Assembly: GCF_000716595.1 (NCBI RefSeq)
Contig: NZ_JNXC01000016.1
Span: 1 to 64,000, forward strand
From: Saccharothrix sp. NRRL B-16314
GTDB taxonomy: Bacteria > Actinomycetota > Actinomycetes > Mycobacteriales > Pseudonocardiaceae
DNA: 64,000 nt
Direction of reading: 5' to 3'
The notes beneath the pieces were generated by a model. That model worked only from the letters and a program-made list of their open reading frames with translations, was not told the DNA's origin and made no database searches. The number at the start of each line of letters is the position of its first letter. The stretch's first letter is position 1. A program made the position numbers and the translations under genes. Below, piece after piece: positions 8,036 to 15,273 of this stretch.

Positions 8036-8652
8036 GCGGACGCCAACGCCACCGGCGAGTCCTGACCGGGCCACACGCCGGTCAGGACCGTTCCGGTGGG
8101 TGCGGTGTCGGCGCCGAGGCGGCGGATGACCGCCAACTCGACCGTGGCCGTCACGATCAGCGTCGGATCGCCCTGGACCACGCCCTCGATCGAGCCGATG
8201 GCGGGTGCCTCGGCGCCCTGTGCCGCGCTGCTGGCGATGCTCATGTCGAAGTCGCGGCGGACGAGCCGGTCGCCGGTCTGCACCAGCTGCTCGGCCTGAC
8301 CGGTGTTCCCGAGCACCGCGCTCGCCAGCGCCGCGGCGTACACCGGGTCGCCGGCCGCGTCGTACACCCAGCGCTTGCCCAGCACGGAGTGCTCGGAGGT
8401 GCCCAGCAGCCACTCGTCGGCGCCGTCCAGGGGTGCTTCGCGGTAGGTGAGGGGCACCTGGAGGACCGGCCCGTCGCCGACGCGGACCAGCAGCGTCTCG
8501 ATCCCGACCGCACCGGCCGGGTCGTCGAAGCGGTAGGCCGCCACCCGCGTCGGCTCACCGGCCCGCGCGTCGTACCAGTCGCGGTCGGGCAGCCAGTCGG
8601 CCAGCAGTTCGAGCTTCGTGGGCTGGAGGGTGGCTTGGTGGATCAGGGCCAT
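8023..8652 (-). CDS. Maltokinase N-terminal cap-like domain protein
   Basis: 209 residues, start MALIHQATLQPTKLELLADWLPDR. The fold is that of the N-terminal cap of actinobacterial maltokinases: AYRFDDPAGAVGIETLLVRVGDGPVLQVPLTYREAPL, then HSVLGKRWVYDAAGDPVY. The kinase part is absent, so it is a standalone cap protein, a recurrent conserved hypothetical in actinomycetes. The second half (about residues 110-209) is a small beta-rich domain. No signal peptide or membrane segment. Function unknown; no phosphotransfer activity is expected. It converges on the oxidase gene and has its own transcription unit. Confidence 0.7.
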   Translation of the reverse strand: MALIHQATLQPTKLELLADWLPDRDWYDARAGEPTRVAAYRFDDPAGAVGIETLLVRVGDGPVLQVPLTYREAPLDGADEWLLGTSEHSVLGKRWVYDAAGDPVYAAALASAVLGNTGQAEQLVQTGDRLVRRDFDMSIASSAAQGAEAPAIGSIEGVVQGDPTLIVTATVELAVIRRLGADTAPTGTVLTGVWPGQDSPVALASATLR

Positions 8653-8723
8653 GCGCCCATCGTAGCCGCGTGATCAGGACGGGCCGGCCGGATGGTCCGG
8701 CGTGACTCCGGGTCGAGCGCGGG

Positions 8724-9488
8724 TCAGGGGAGGACGCCGGTGGTGGCGAGGAGGAGGGCGACGGCGGGCAGGAAGTTGTTGACCTGGTGGGCGACGACAC
8801 CCGCGAGCAGGTTGCCGGTGTACATCCGGGCCAGTCCGATCGGGATGGACAGCACCAGGAGCAGCGGCGTGCGCAGGAGTTCGAGGTGCGCGAAGGAGAA
8901 CACCAGGCTGGTCACCGCGAACACGACCCAGCGGTTGAGGCCCCAGTGCTCCAGCGCGCGCCACAGCACGCCCCGGAACAGGACTTCTTCGCCGATCGGC
9001 GCCAGCAGCCACACCGCGAGGAACGTGGCGACGGCCGCCACCGGCCCCAACTCCCGCCCGGCGAACGCGTCGCCGACCGCCGAGTCGGCCCGGTCGGCAC
9101 CCACCCACGCCGCCCACAACGCCGCCGCGGGCAGCGTGAGCAGCAACCCGCCGAGCCCGAACGCCAGCCCGGTCCTGATGTCCCGACCGTTCCAGCGGAC
9201 CGCCAGCTCACGCGGCGCCCGCCCGGCCCGCGGCCCGCCGCCCAGCCTGGCCACGCCGAGCACCGCCACGAGCGCACCCGAGGCGATCGGCAGGACGAGC
9301 ACCGCGAGCAGCCCGCCGTCCGCCATCAGGGCCGGATCGGGCGTGCCGGACGCCAGCAGCACCAGGACCGACGCGGCCAACATCGTCAGCTGCCCGGCGA
9401 GGAACACGCCCAGCAGGGCCAACCCGACCCGGAGGCCACCTGCCGGTACGACACCGGACGGCCGCGGGTGGCTCTCGTCATCGGTCAC
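8724..9488 (-). CDS. CPBP-family intramembrane glutamic endopeptidase
   Basis: 254 residues, about seven hydrophobic segments. All CPBP (Abi/CAAX-like) signature motifs are present: EEVLFRG with the paired glutamates (EExxxR), FSFAHL (FxxxH), and HQVNNFLPA (HxxxN/B). The glutamate and histidines form the intramembrane active site in characterised Rce1-type members. Bacterial homologues process peptides or confer bacteriocin immunity; the substrate here is unknown. The start is GTG at 9488 with no Shine-Dalgarno, but a good promoter places transcription start on the GTG itself, so the mRNA is probably leaderless. Confidence 0.88.
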   Translation of the reverse strand: MTDDESHPRPSGVVPAGGLRVGLALLGVFLAGQLTMLAASVLVLLASGTPDPALMADGGLLAVLVLPIASGALVAVLGVARLGGGPRAGRAPRELAVRWNGRDIRTGLAFGLGGLLLTLPAAALWAAWVGADRADSAVGDAFAGRELGPVAAVATFLAVWLLAPIGEEVLFRGVLWRALEHWGLNRWVVFAVTSLVFSFAHLELLRTPLLLVLSIPIGLARMYTGNLLAGVVAHQVNNFLPAVALLLATTGVLP

Positions 9489-9494
9489 AACCGT

Positions 9495-9522
9495 GGATAA
9501 CCCGTGCCGACCGTCCGGTCAA
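9495..9522 (-). promoter_or_regulatory. Promoter of CPBP gene, probably leaderless
   Basis: On the minus strand: TTGACC (9522-9517), 16-base spacer, TTATCC (9500-9495). The GTG start begins seven bases after the -10, the expected transcription start. Confidence 0.5.
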
Positions 9523-9591
9523 CTCGAACCGCCGCAGCGGTGGCCGGCAGCGTTGCCCGTCGTCGGGCACCCCGCCGACCCGGACGGTCGG
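9507..9591. repeat. 12-bp inverted repeat pair between CPBP and GNAT genes
   Basis: CCGACCGTCCGG at 9507-9518 and its exact reverse complement CCGGACGGTCGG at 9580-9591, with 61 bases between. The left arm overlaps the CPBP promoter spacer and -35. It could be a terminator-like structure for the upstream GNAT transcript or a paired operator. Confidence 0.45.
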
Positions 9592-9598
9592 GTTCCCC

Positions 9599-10204
9599 CT
9601 AGCCGGACGTACGACCCCACCGCGAGGACGGCCCGTGCAGGCGCCACCGCTGTTCGCCGTCGTCGCGGAACTCCCCGGAGGCGCGCATGCCGAGGCGACG
9701 GGCGACCGCCTCACTGGCCGGGTGGTCGGGCGCGATGTGGGCGTGCACGGCCCGCGCGCCGTGTCCGACCAGCCAGTCGACCACGGCGGCGGTGGACTCG
9801 GTGGCGTAGCCGTAACCCTGGAACGGCACCCCGACGATCCACGCGACCTCCGCGACCAGCCCGTTCACGCCGGCCGTCGTCGCCTGCACGGTGCCGACCG
9901 CGACGTCGTCCGCTTCCCGCAGCACGGTCCAGTTGAGCCAACCTTCGCGTCCGTCGTCGGACCACGGCCGTTCCCACCGCAAGTAGCGAGCCGACAGCTC
10001 GGCCACGGTCGGCGGCGCACCGCCGATGATCGAGTACAGCGCCGGGTCACCCAGCACCGCCGCCATCTCCTCGGCGTGCCCGACCCGCACCGGCTCGACC
10101 CGCAGCCGCGCTGTGCGGAGCACCGCGTCCTCGGGCCAACGGCCGGGTACCACCGCCGCGTCACCTGCGACCGGTCGTCCGCCCCTGGGCGATGGTGTGC
10201 TCAT
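9599..10204 (-). CDS. GNAT-family N-acetyltransferase (RimJ/RimL type)
   Basis: 201 residues from ATG at 10204, which has AAGGGG upstream; a longer reading to 10294 lacks support. The family pattern is clear: LRTARLRVEPVRVGHAEEMAAVLGD at the start, then WTVLREADDVAVGTVQATT, VAEVAWIVGVPFQGYGYATESTAAVVDWL (acetyl-CoA binding, Q/RxxGxG/A as QGYGYA), and HPASEAVARRLGM. It should acetylate an amine, possibly a protein N-terminus or small molecule. No signal peptide and no operon partner except the remnant upstream. Confidence 0.85.
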   Translation of the reverse strand: MSTPSPRGGRPVAGDAAVVPGRWPEDAVLRTARLRVEPVRVGHAEEMAAVLGDPALYSIIGGAPPTVAELSARYLRWERPWSDDGREGWLNWTVLREADDVAVGTVQATTAGVNGLVAEVAWIVGVPFQGYGYATESTAAVVDWLVGHGARAVHAHIAPDHPASEAVARRLGMRASGEFRDDGEQRWRLHGPSSRWGRTSG

Positions 10205-10354
10205 CCGGCGATCCCCTTGGACGTCGCTGCGGCCGTGGTGGCCGGGCAGCTCGGGTGGACCCGGACCGCCGCGATCACTCTCCTTCACCCGCACGCCCGG
10301 GAGGAAGCCGTTTTCGCAAAACCTCCACGAGGCGGAGACGCGCGCGACCCGGGG

Positions 10355-10846
10355 TCACGTGAGGTCGGCGAAGACCTCCACCTGGTCGGTGCGACCGGCG
10401 ACGATGAGGATGTCGCCCTCCCGCACCACGGTGTCGGCGGCGGCGTAGTCGGCCGCGGCGGCGTGGCCGGGTTGGACCACTCGATGGCGGTGACGGCGAC
10501 GACGCCGAACGCGGTCAGCGCGGCGGAGGCGAACAGGGTGATGCGGGCGTGCGGTGTCCACCGGCTGGATCAGCACGAGCACCACGACCTCGCCGAACGT
10601 CGACCAGTGCGTGGCGGTGTCCACCACGACCAGCCCGGTCATGCACACGGCCGAGGTGGCGGTGAACAGGGCCGTCACGACACCCGCCGACGAGCCGTCC
10701 TCGGTCGCGACCGGCAGCACCAGCAGCAGCGCGCCGAGCAGCGCCGAGCCGCCGAACCCGAGCACGACCAGCCGTGCCGGACTGCCGATTCGCGCGGTCA
10801 CCCGAGGACGCGTTGCCCTCACCCTCACTCCCCGGACGATCAGCAC
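10355..10846 (-). pseudogene. Collapsed Trk/Ktr-type potassium uptake genes (TrkH N-terminus joined to TrkA C-terminus)
   Basis: The first part reads as a TrkH/KtrB N-terminus: membrane segment LVVLGFGGSALLGALLLVLP, then a selectivity-filter-like TATSAVCMTGLVVVDT. After a frame change near 10560 a second TrkH stretch is readable (ALTAFGVVAVTAIEWSNPATP). The last ~33 residues are the end of a TrkA/KtrA RCK C-domain (AAADTVVREGDILIVAGRTDQVEVFADL). The middle and end of the channel and most of the TrkA subunit are missing. This looks like a large deletion that fused the ends of an adjacent ktrB-ktrA pair, so it should not transport potassium. Confidence 0.8.
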
Positions 10847-10904
10847 CCCGATCGGAGAACCTCAAGCCGGAACCGCGCCGCGGGCACCCCGACCGCCGCA
10901 GTCT

Positions 10905-11771
10905 TTACGGGGATCGCATGCCCCGGAGGTAGTTGACGGCGGCCCAGGGACGCCGGCCGGAGGCGAACACCTTCCCGGTCGCCACGGCCCGCGCGAGGCG
11001 GGTGCGGCGGAAGATCGTGAGCATCATCGTGGTCGGGTCGAACCGGACCCGCGCGTCGACCTGCTCGCCGCCGGGCGGTTCCACGGACAGCCGCCCGCCG
11101 TCCCTGGTGAGGACGACCGGCGTGGTGTGCTTCGAGCGGAACTCGATGGCGATGCGAGCGGGCGTGCCTCCGTTGCCGGGCGTGCGGCTGCCACCCAGCA
11201 GCCGACCCGAGTCACCGCCGAGCAGGCGCATGAGGAACACGTCGAACGTCAGGGCGGCGTGGTCGGTGGGGATGTGCCAGGGGACGCCCATCGCGCGGGC
11301 GATGTCGAGGCCGTGGATCAGGGTCTCGTTGAGCTGGTGGGCCACGTGCGAGGCGGCGGGCAGGCGTGCGCCGCCGAGCCAGGGTCGCAGTTCGCGCGGG
11401 TCGACGTCGTTCGCGCGGGCCAGCAGCAGGTCGACGTCCTCGTGGAGGCGCCGCGCCAACCTTTCCGTCGACCGGTCCGGGTAGTGGGCGAGGGCCGCGT
11501 CGTTGAGCCGGCCGAACTCGGCGAAGGTGCTCTCCCGGGCGAGCCGGTCCAGCCCGGGGTCACCGAGAGGGGACGGGCCGTCGACGATCGTGGTCGCGTT
11601 GAGGCGGGCGACGATGGCGGTGTGGGCGGCGGTCTCGACGACCGACCACTTCCCGACCGCGAGCCGGTCCGGTGTCCGGCAGTCCCGCAGCAGCCGGGTG
11701 AACCGGTGGTTGGCCTCGGCGAGCGCGTCACGCAGGTCCCGCCACCGCTGATCGGTGAGTGCCAACTCCAC
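10905..11771 (-). CDS. Maleylpyruvate-isomerase-like mycothiol-dependent enzyme (DinB/MDMPI fold, SCP2-like C-terminus)
   Basis: 288 residues. The N-terminal ~160 residues form the DinB/MDMPI_N four-helix bundle: RFTRLLRDCRTPDRLAVGKWSVVETAAHTAIVARLN, with the metal-ligand histidine in the first block and further histidines in SHVAHQLNETLIHGLDIARAM. The C-terminal part (IAIEFRSKHTTPVVLTRDGG ... ARVRFDPTTMMLTIFRRTRL) resembles an SCP2-like domain. Members use mycothiol as cofactor for isomerisation or detoxification. The substrate here is unknown. GTG at 11771 has AGGGGG seven bases upstream. Confidence 0.8.
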   Translation of the reverse strand: MELALTDQRWRDLRDALAEANHRFTRLLRDCRTPDRLAVGKWSVVETAAHTAIVARLNATTIVDGPSPLGDPGLDRLARESTFAEFGRLNDAALAHYPDRSTERLARRLHEDVDLLLARANDVDPRELRPWLGGARLPAASHVAHQLNETLIHGLDIARAMGVPWHIPTDHAALTFDVFLMRLLGGDSGRLLGGSRTPGNGGTPARIAIEFRSKHTTPVVLTRDGGRLSVEPPGGEQVDARVRFDPTTMMLTIFRRTRLARAVATGKVFASGRRPWAAVNYLRGMRSP

Positions 11772-11934
11772 CAGCCGCCCCCTGACGCCGCCGAGCCAAC
11801 GACGAACCCCTCGCGGACGAACATAGCGACGCGGTCAGGTGAGTTCTTCCGCCAAACTGCTCATGATCCGGGCTTTTCCGCGTCCGGTGTCTTACGCCCG
11901 ATCGCGTGAACAACCTGATGCACCCGACAACAGC

Positions 11935-11961
11935 GGCGCGGGTGGCGTGCCCACCCGCGCC
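11935..11961 (-). terminator. Terminator hairpin downstream of GH127 gene
   Basis: GGCGCGGGTG, seven-base loop, CACCCGCGCC: a perfect ten-base GC-rich stem that starts 11 bases after the GH127 stop. No T-run. Confidence 0.6.
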
Positions 11962-11972
11962 GCCGCGAACAC

Positions 11973-14783
11973 TCACGCCGCGTACGTGGCGTCCTGGGCG
12001 GTGCTCACCACCTTCCGCGCGTCGTCGGCGGTGAGCAGCCCCGCCGACACCCACGTGTCGGCGGTGGCCCTCACGTGCTGGACCAGGTGTCCCTTGCCGC
12101 GGAACGGCGCGGCGGCCCACACCTCGTCCAGGAACGTCGTCCCGTCGCCCCGGCTCGGGTTCGCCACCCCGGAGTCCCGGCCGCCGAACGCGATCAGCGG
12201 CTCACGGCGGTGGAAGTAGACGTGCGTCGGGTCCTCCGTGCCCTCGAAGAACGGCGCGAACTCGACGCCGTCGAGCACGTGGTGCAGCGGCTCGCCCGCC
12301 ACCGGCGTCAGGCTGGGCAGCAGGTCGCCGGACAGCCCCGCGTTCCGGTACAGGCCGAACTCCAGGAACGTCCGCCGGGCGTCCCGCGCGGCCAGGTTCA
12401 CCGGGCCGTAGAACAGCGTCTGCGTCGCCGGGTCGTCCAACGCCCGCTCCACCCGCAGCCGGAACGGGATGGAGACGCGCACGGTGTCACCGCTGCGCCA
12501 CGTGCGGGACAGGGTGAAGTACGAGCCGGGGACGGCGGCACGCGGCACCCGCTCGCCGTTGACCTCGACCCGGAAGTCCGACCCCGCCCACCCCGGCACG
12601 CGCAGGTGCAGGTCGAACCGGCCGCCGCCGTGCACGCCGATCGTGCTGCCCTGCTCGATCGGGTAGTTCGTGGTCTGCGTGACCGTGACGCCCTTGTCCG
12701 CCCACTTCAGCGTGGACGCGCTGTACAGGTTGACGTACAGCGCGCTGCCGTCGGCCTTGGCGAAGTACACCGAGTCCTGGTACTTGGTCGCGCTCTCCAT
12801 GCCGGTGCCCTCGCAGCACGTCGTGCCCGCCTTCGGCGTGTAGTCCCGCACGTGACCGGGCTGCAACCCGATGAAGTACGTGACCAACGGCTTCTCCGCG
12901 TCGGCGCGGTCCTGTTTGGACCCCAGCACCTGGTTGTAGAGCGCGCGCTCGTAGTAGTCCATGTACTTCGGGTCCTGCTCGTGGAAGAACAGCACCCGGC
13001 TCAGCTTGAGCATGTTGTAGGCGCAGCACGTCTCGGCGTTGGTCTCGCTCAACGTCCCGACGATGCTGCCGCGCGCCCGCCAGAACTCCGCCGTGCTCGT
13101 GCCGCCGATGCTGTACATGCGGGTCGGCACGACCATGTCCCAGAACTTCCGCGCCGCCGTCAGGTACCGCTGCTCGCCGGTCTCGTCGTGCAGACGCACC
13201 ATGCCGGTGAGGATCGGGATGTGCTGGTTGGCGTGCAGCCCGTCGAGGATGTCGGTGCCCGCCGCGCACGAGTCGATGAGCCGGTCCAGGTCGAACAGCC
13301 GGGCCAGCTCCAGGTGCTCGGCCTTGCCGGTGATGGCGTGCAGGTCGCAGATCGCCTCGACGATGCCGCCGAACTCGCCGCTGGAGAAGATGCCCCACAT
13401 CCGCTGGAGCGTGGCCTCGGGCAGCTTGGACAGCCGCGAGTGCATCCAGTCGCACAGACCGCCGGCCAGGTCGAGCGCCCGCTCGTCGCCGGTGTTGAGG
13501 TAGGCGTCGAGCAGGCCGCGCAGGATCTTGTGCGCGGTGTAGTACGGCGCCCAGACGACGAAGTAGTTGCCGGCGGTCATCGACTCCAGCGTGATGAACT
13601 GCGTCTCGGGGTAGGCCGCCAGGAAACCGGGGTGGCTCGGCCGGCCCCACGTGCGCTTGAACGTGGCGTGCTGCCCGCGCCCGGACGCGTCGGCGATCGT
13701 CGCGCCGCCCGTCTCGTCGAACGAGTAGGACGCCAGGTCGCCCCGTGCGGGGGTGTGCTGGAGCGCGGCGATCTCGTCGGCGCCCAGCGCTCGCGACCAG
13801 ATGTCCACCTGGTCGAACGCGCCCGCGAACACGGGGTCGGAGGGGAACTGGGAGTTGCCGAGCCAGTGGTTGCGCAGCGCGCCCAGCGCGGCCGGGGTGT
13901 GCGTCATGTTCCGGTTCACGCCGACGCGCGTGCCGTTGACGTAGAGCGACCCGGTGCCGCCCTCGATGGTGACCGCGAGGTGGCTCCACTGGCCTACGGG
14001 CAGCGGAGCGTCGCCGTCGATCACCTGCTCCGCTCCGGGCCCGTTGGGGGTGATCGCGAAGCGGGGCCGGTTCAGGTGGCTGCGGATGGTCAGGAACATG
14101 TAGCGGGAGACGTCGTTGCCGAAGTCGAACACCCGCGCCCACATGCTGTCGTGCTCCGGCTTGACCCACACCGAGATCGTGACCGCCGGTGAACCCGCCA
14201 GCACGGTCGACGGCAGGTCGAAGATCTGGTGGCTGCCGCGCGGGTTCTCCACCGCCGTGCCGAACTTCCCGGGCACGGCGCGCAGCACCGGGTCGCCCTG
14301 CAACGCCTCGCGCACCTCGACCAGCGCGCCGACGGCGTAGCGGATCTTGTCGGCGTAGACCTCGTCGCCGGTGCCCGCGTAGGCCTGGGACAACATGGTC
14401 AGGAAGTGTCCGGTGTAGTGGCCGCGCAGGTTGCCGTTGGCCTCGCCGTCCAGCCCTTCCCAGCCGCCGGGCGCCACCGCGCCGCGCGTCGACAGCCCGG
14501 TGTTGGCGCGGAAGACCTGCAACAACCGGTCCACGTCGTAGCCGCGGCCGTAGTCGAGCATCAGGTCGCGCTTGGCCGCGAAGACGCTGTTGCCGAGCGC
14601 CACCTGGTCCAACGCGAACGGTCGCACCCGCCACGCCGCCGGTGGGGGCAGCGCGGCCCCCGAACCCGCCGCCGCCACGGGTGCCGCTGACGCCCGACCG
14701 ACGACGGTGGACCCGACCAGGGGAGCAGCCGCCGCCAACGCCGTGGCGCGGAGGAAAACTCGCCGGTCTACGGGCTGTGCCAT
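11973..14783 (-). CDS. Secreted GH127 beta-L-arabinofuranosidase with inserted LamG domain
   Basis: 936 residues from ATG 14783, which has GAGGAGAGG upstream. The N-terminus is a twin-arginine signal (RRVFLRATALAAAA, cleavage near ASA-AP). The GH127 (DUF1680) alpha/alpha barrel begins PFALDQVALGNSVF. It is interrupted at about residues 170-375 by a LamG/concanavalin-like domain (ISVWVKPEHDSMWARVFDFG, LAVTIEGGTGSLYVNGTRVG) and resumes at GFLAAYPETQFITLES, WAPYYTAHKIL. Catalytic features of GH127 are kept: Glu in GGTSTAEFW (acid/base), ETC near residue 583 and the Cys-Cys pair near 655 (CCEGTG), which with zinc form the cysteine nucleophile site. It should release beta-L-arabinofuranose from plant glycans outside the cell. 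It lies behind a LacI-type operator. Confidence 0.9.
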   Translation of the reverse strand: MAQPVDRRVFLRATALAAAAPLVGSTVVGRASAAPVAAAGSGAALPPPAAWRVRPFALDQVALGNSVFAAKRDLMLDYGRGYDVDRLLQVFRANTGLSTRGAVAPGGWEGLDGEANGNLRGHYTGHFLTMLSQAYAGTGDEVYADKIRYAVGALVEVREALQGDPVLRAVPGKFGTAVENPRGSHQIFDLPSTVLAGSPAVTISVWVKPEHDSMWARVFDFGNDVSRYMFLTIRSHLNRPRFAITPNGPGAEQVIDGDAPLPVGQWSHLAVTIEGGTGSLYVNGTRVGVNRNMTHTPAALGALRNHWLGNSQFPSDPVFAGAFDQVDIWSRALGADEIAALQHTPARGDLASYSFDETGGATIADASGRGQHATFKRTWGRPSHPGFLAAYPETQFITLESMTAGNYFVVWAPYYTAHKILRGLLDAYLNTGDERALDLAGGLCDWMHSRLSKLPEATLQRMWGIFSSGEFGGIVEAICDLHAITGKAEHLELARLFDLDRLIDSCAAGTDILDGLHANQHIPILTGMVRLHDETGEQRYLTAARKFWDMVVPTRMYSIGGTSTAEFWRARGSIVGTLSETNAETCCAYNMLKLSRVLFFHEQDPKYMDYYERALYNQVLGSKQDRADAEKPLVTYFIGLQPGHVRDYTPKAGTTCCEGTGMESATKYQDSVYFAKADGSALYVNLYSASTLKWADKGVTVTQTTNYPIEQGSTIGVHGGGRFDLHLRVPGWAGSDFRVEVNGERVPRAAVPGSYFTLSRTWRSGDTVRVSIPFRLRVERALDDPATQTLFYGPVNLAARDARRTFLEFGLYRNAGLSGDLLPSLTPVAGEPLHHVLDGVEFAPFFEGTEDPTHVYFHRREPLIAFGGRDSGVANPSRGDGTTFLDEVWAAAPFRGKGHLVQHVRATADTWVSAGLLTADDARKVVSTAQDATYAA

Positions 14784-14862
14784 GTCATACCTCTCCTCGT
14801 GCGGACTGCGCGGGAACGGCTGTCGGCGGTGGGCCACCGCAGACAGCCGGACTCGCGGTGGA

Positions 14863-15069
14863 TCAGGTCGGCTGGATGTGCTCTGGCCCCGCGTACCCCG
14901 CGCCCTTGGCGAAGGAGGGGGAGCACTTCGCCAGGCGGATCACGTCGTCGCCGTCTCGCAGGCCGACTGCGGTCGGCGCGGGCACCGTGGCGAGGCCGTC
15001 AAGGCCGGTCCGGGCGCGCGTGGTGGTGCGCCACCACGACGCGGTCGGCTGGTGTGGGCGAGCAGGCAT
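14863..15069 (-). CDS. Small hypothetical protein, first gene before GH127
   Basis: 68 residues. ATG 15069 is preceded by GAGGAGAGG, the same strong ribosome site as the GH127 gene 80 bases downstream, so it is probably translated. No signal peptide, membrane helix or recognised domain; the N-terminus is basic (ARPHQPTASWWRTTTRARTG) and the middle reads VGLRDGDDVIRLAKCSPSFAKG. It may be a real small protein, or the stub of a longer gene lost by deletion. It would be controlled by the adjacent operator. Confidence 0.4.
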   Translation of the reverse strand: MPARPHQPTASWWRTTTRARTGLDGLATVPAPTAVGLRDGDDVIRLAKCSPSFAKGAGYAGPEHIQPT

Positions 15070-15094
15070 CGTTGCCTCTCCTCGGTAGCTCCTT

Positions 15095-15110
15095 CTGTTA
15101 ACGCTAACAG
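15095..15110. promoter_or_regulatory. LacI-type operator, copy 1
   Basis: CTGTTAACGCTAACAG: arms CTGTTA and TAACAG around ACGC. It overlaps the -10 of the minus-strand promoter. The TGTTA-N4-TAACA form matches operators of LacI-family sugar regulators. Confidence 0.7.
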
Positions 15111-15130
15111 CGGTCCGGTGGTCGACTCAA
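15102..15130 (-). promoter_or_regulatory. Promoter for small ORF-GH127 operon
   Basis: Minus strand: TTGAGT (15130-15125), 17-base spacer, TTAGCG (15107-15102). The -10 lies inside operator copy 1, so bound repressor would block polymerase. Confidence 0.45.
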
Positions 15131-15150
15131 GACCTTCATCGGTGAGCATG

Positions 15151-15166
15151 CTGTTAGCGGTAACAG
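15151..15166. promoter_or_regulatory. LacI-type operator, copy 2
   Basis: CTGTTAGCGGTAACAG: same arms as copy 1, with GCGG in the centre. The centres are 56 bases apart. It lies between the two divergent units and could serve the AGE-epimerase gene. Confidence 0.7.
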
Positions 15167-15273
15167 CCATACGTGCACTGCTGGTCGGCGATCGAATGCC
15201 CGGCGGTCCCAAAAACCGGTTAAGTCGGCCGGCCGCTAGAGTCCGGGACCACCGGAGACCTTGGAGTGACACG

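Noticed and set aside
12075-14192. 705-residue plus-strand open frame opposite GH127
   Set aside because: Antisense shadow of a protein with clear catalytic motifs; composition is RVQHLD-type noise.
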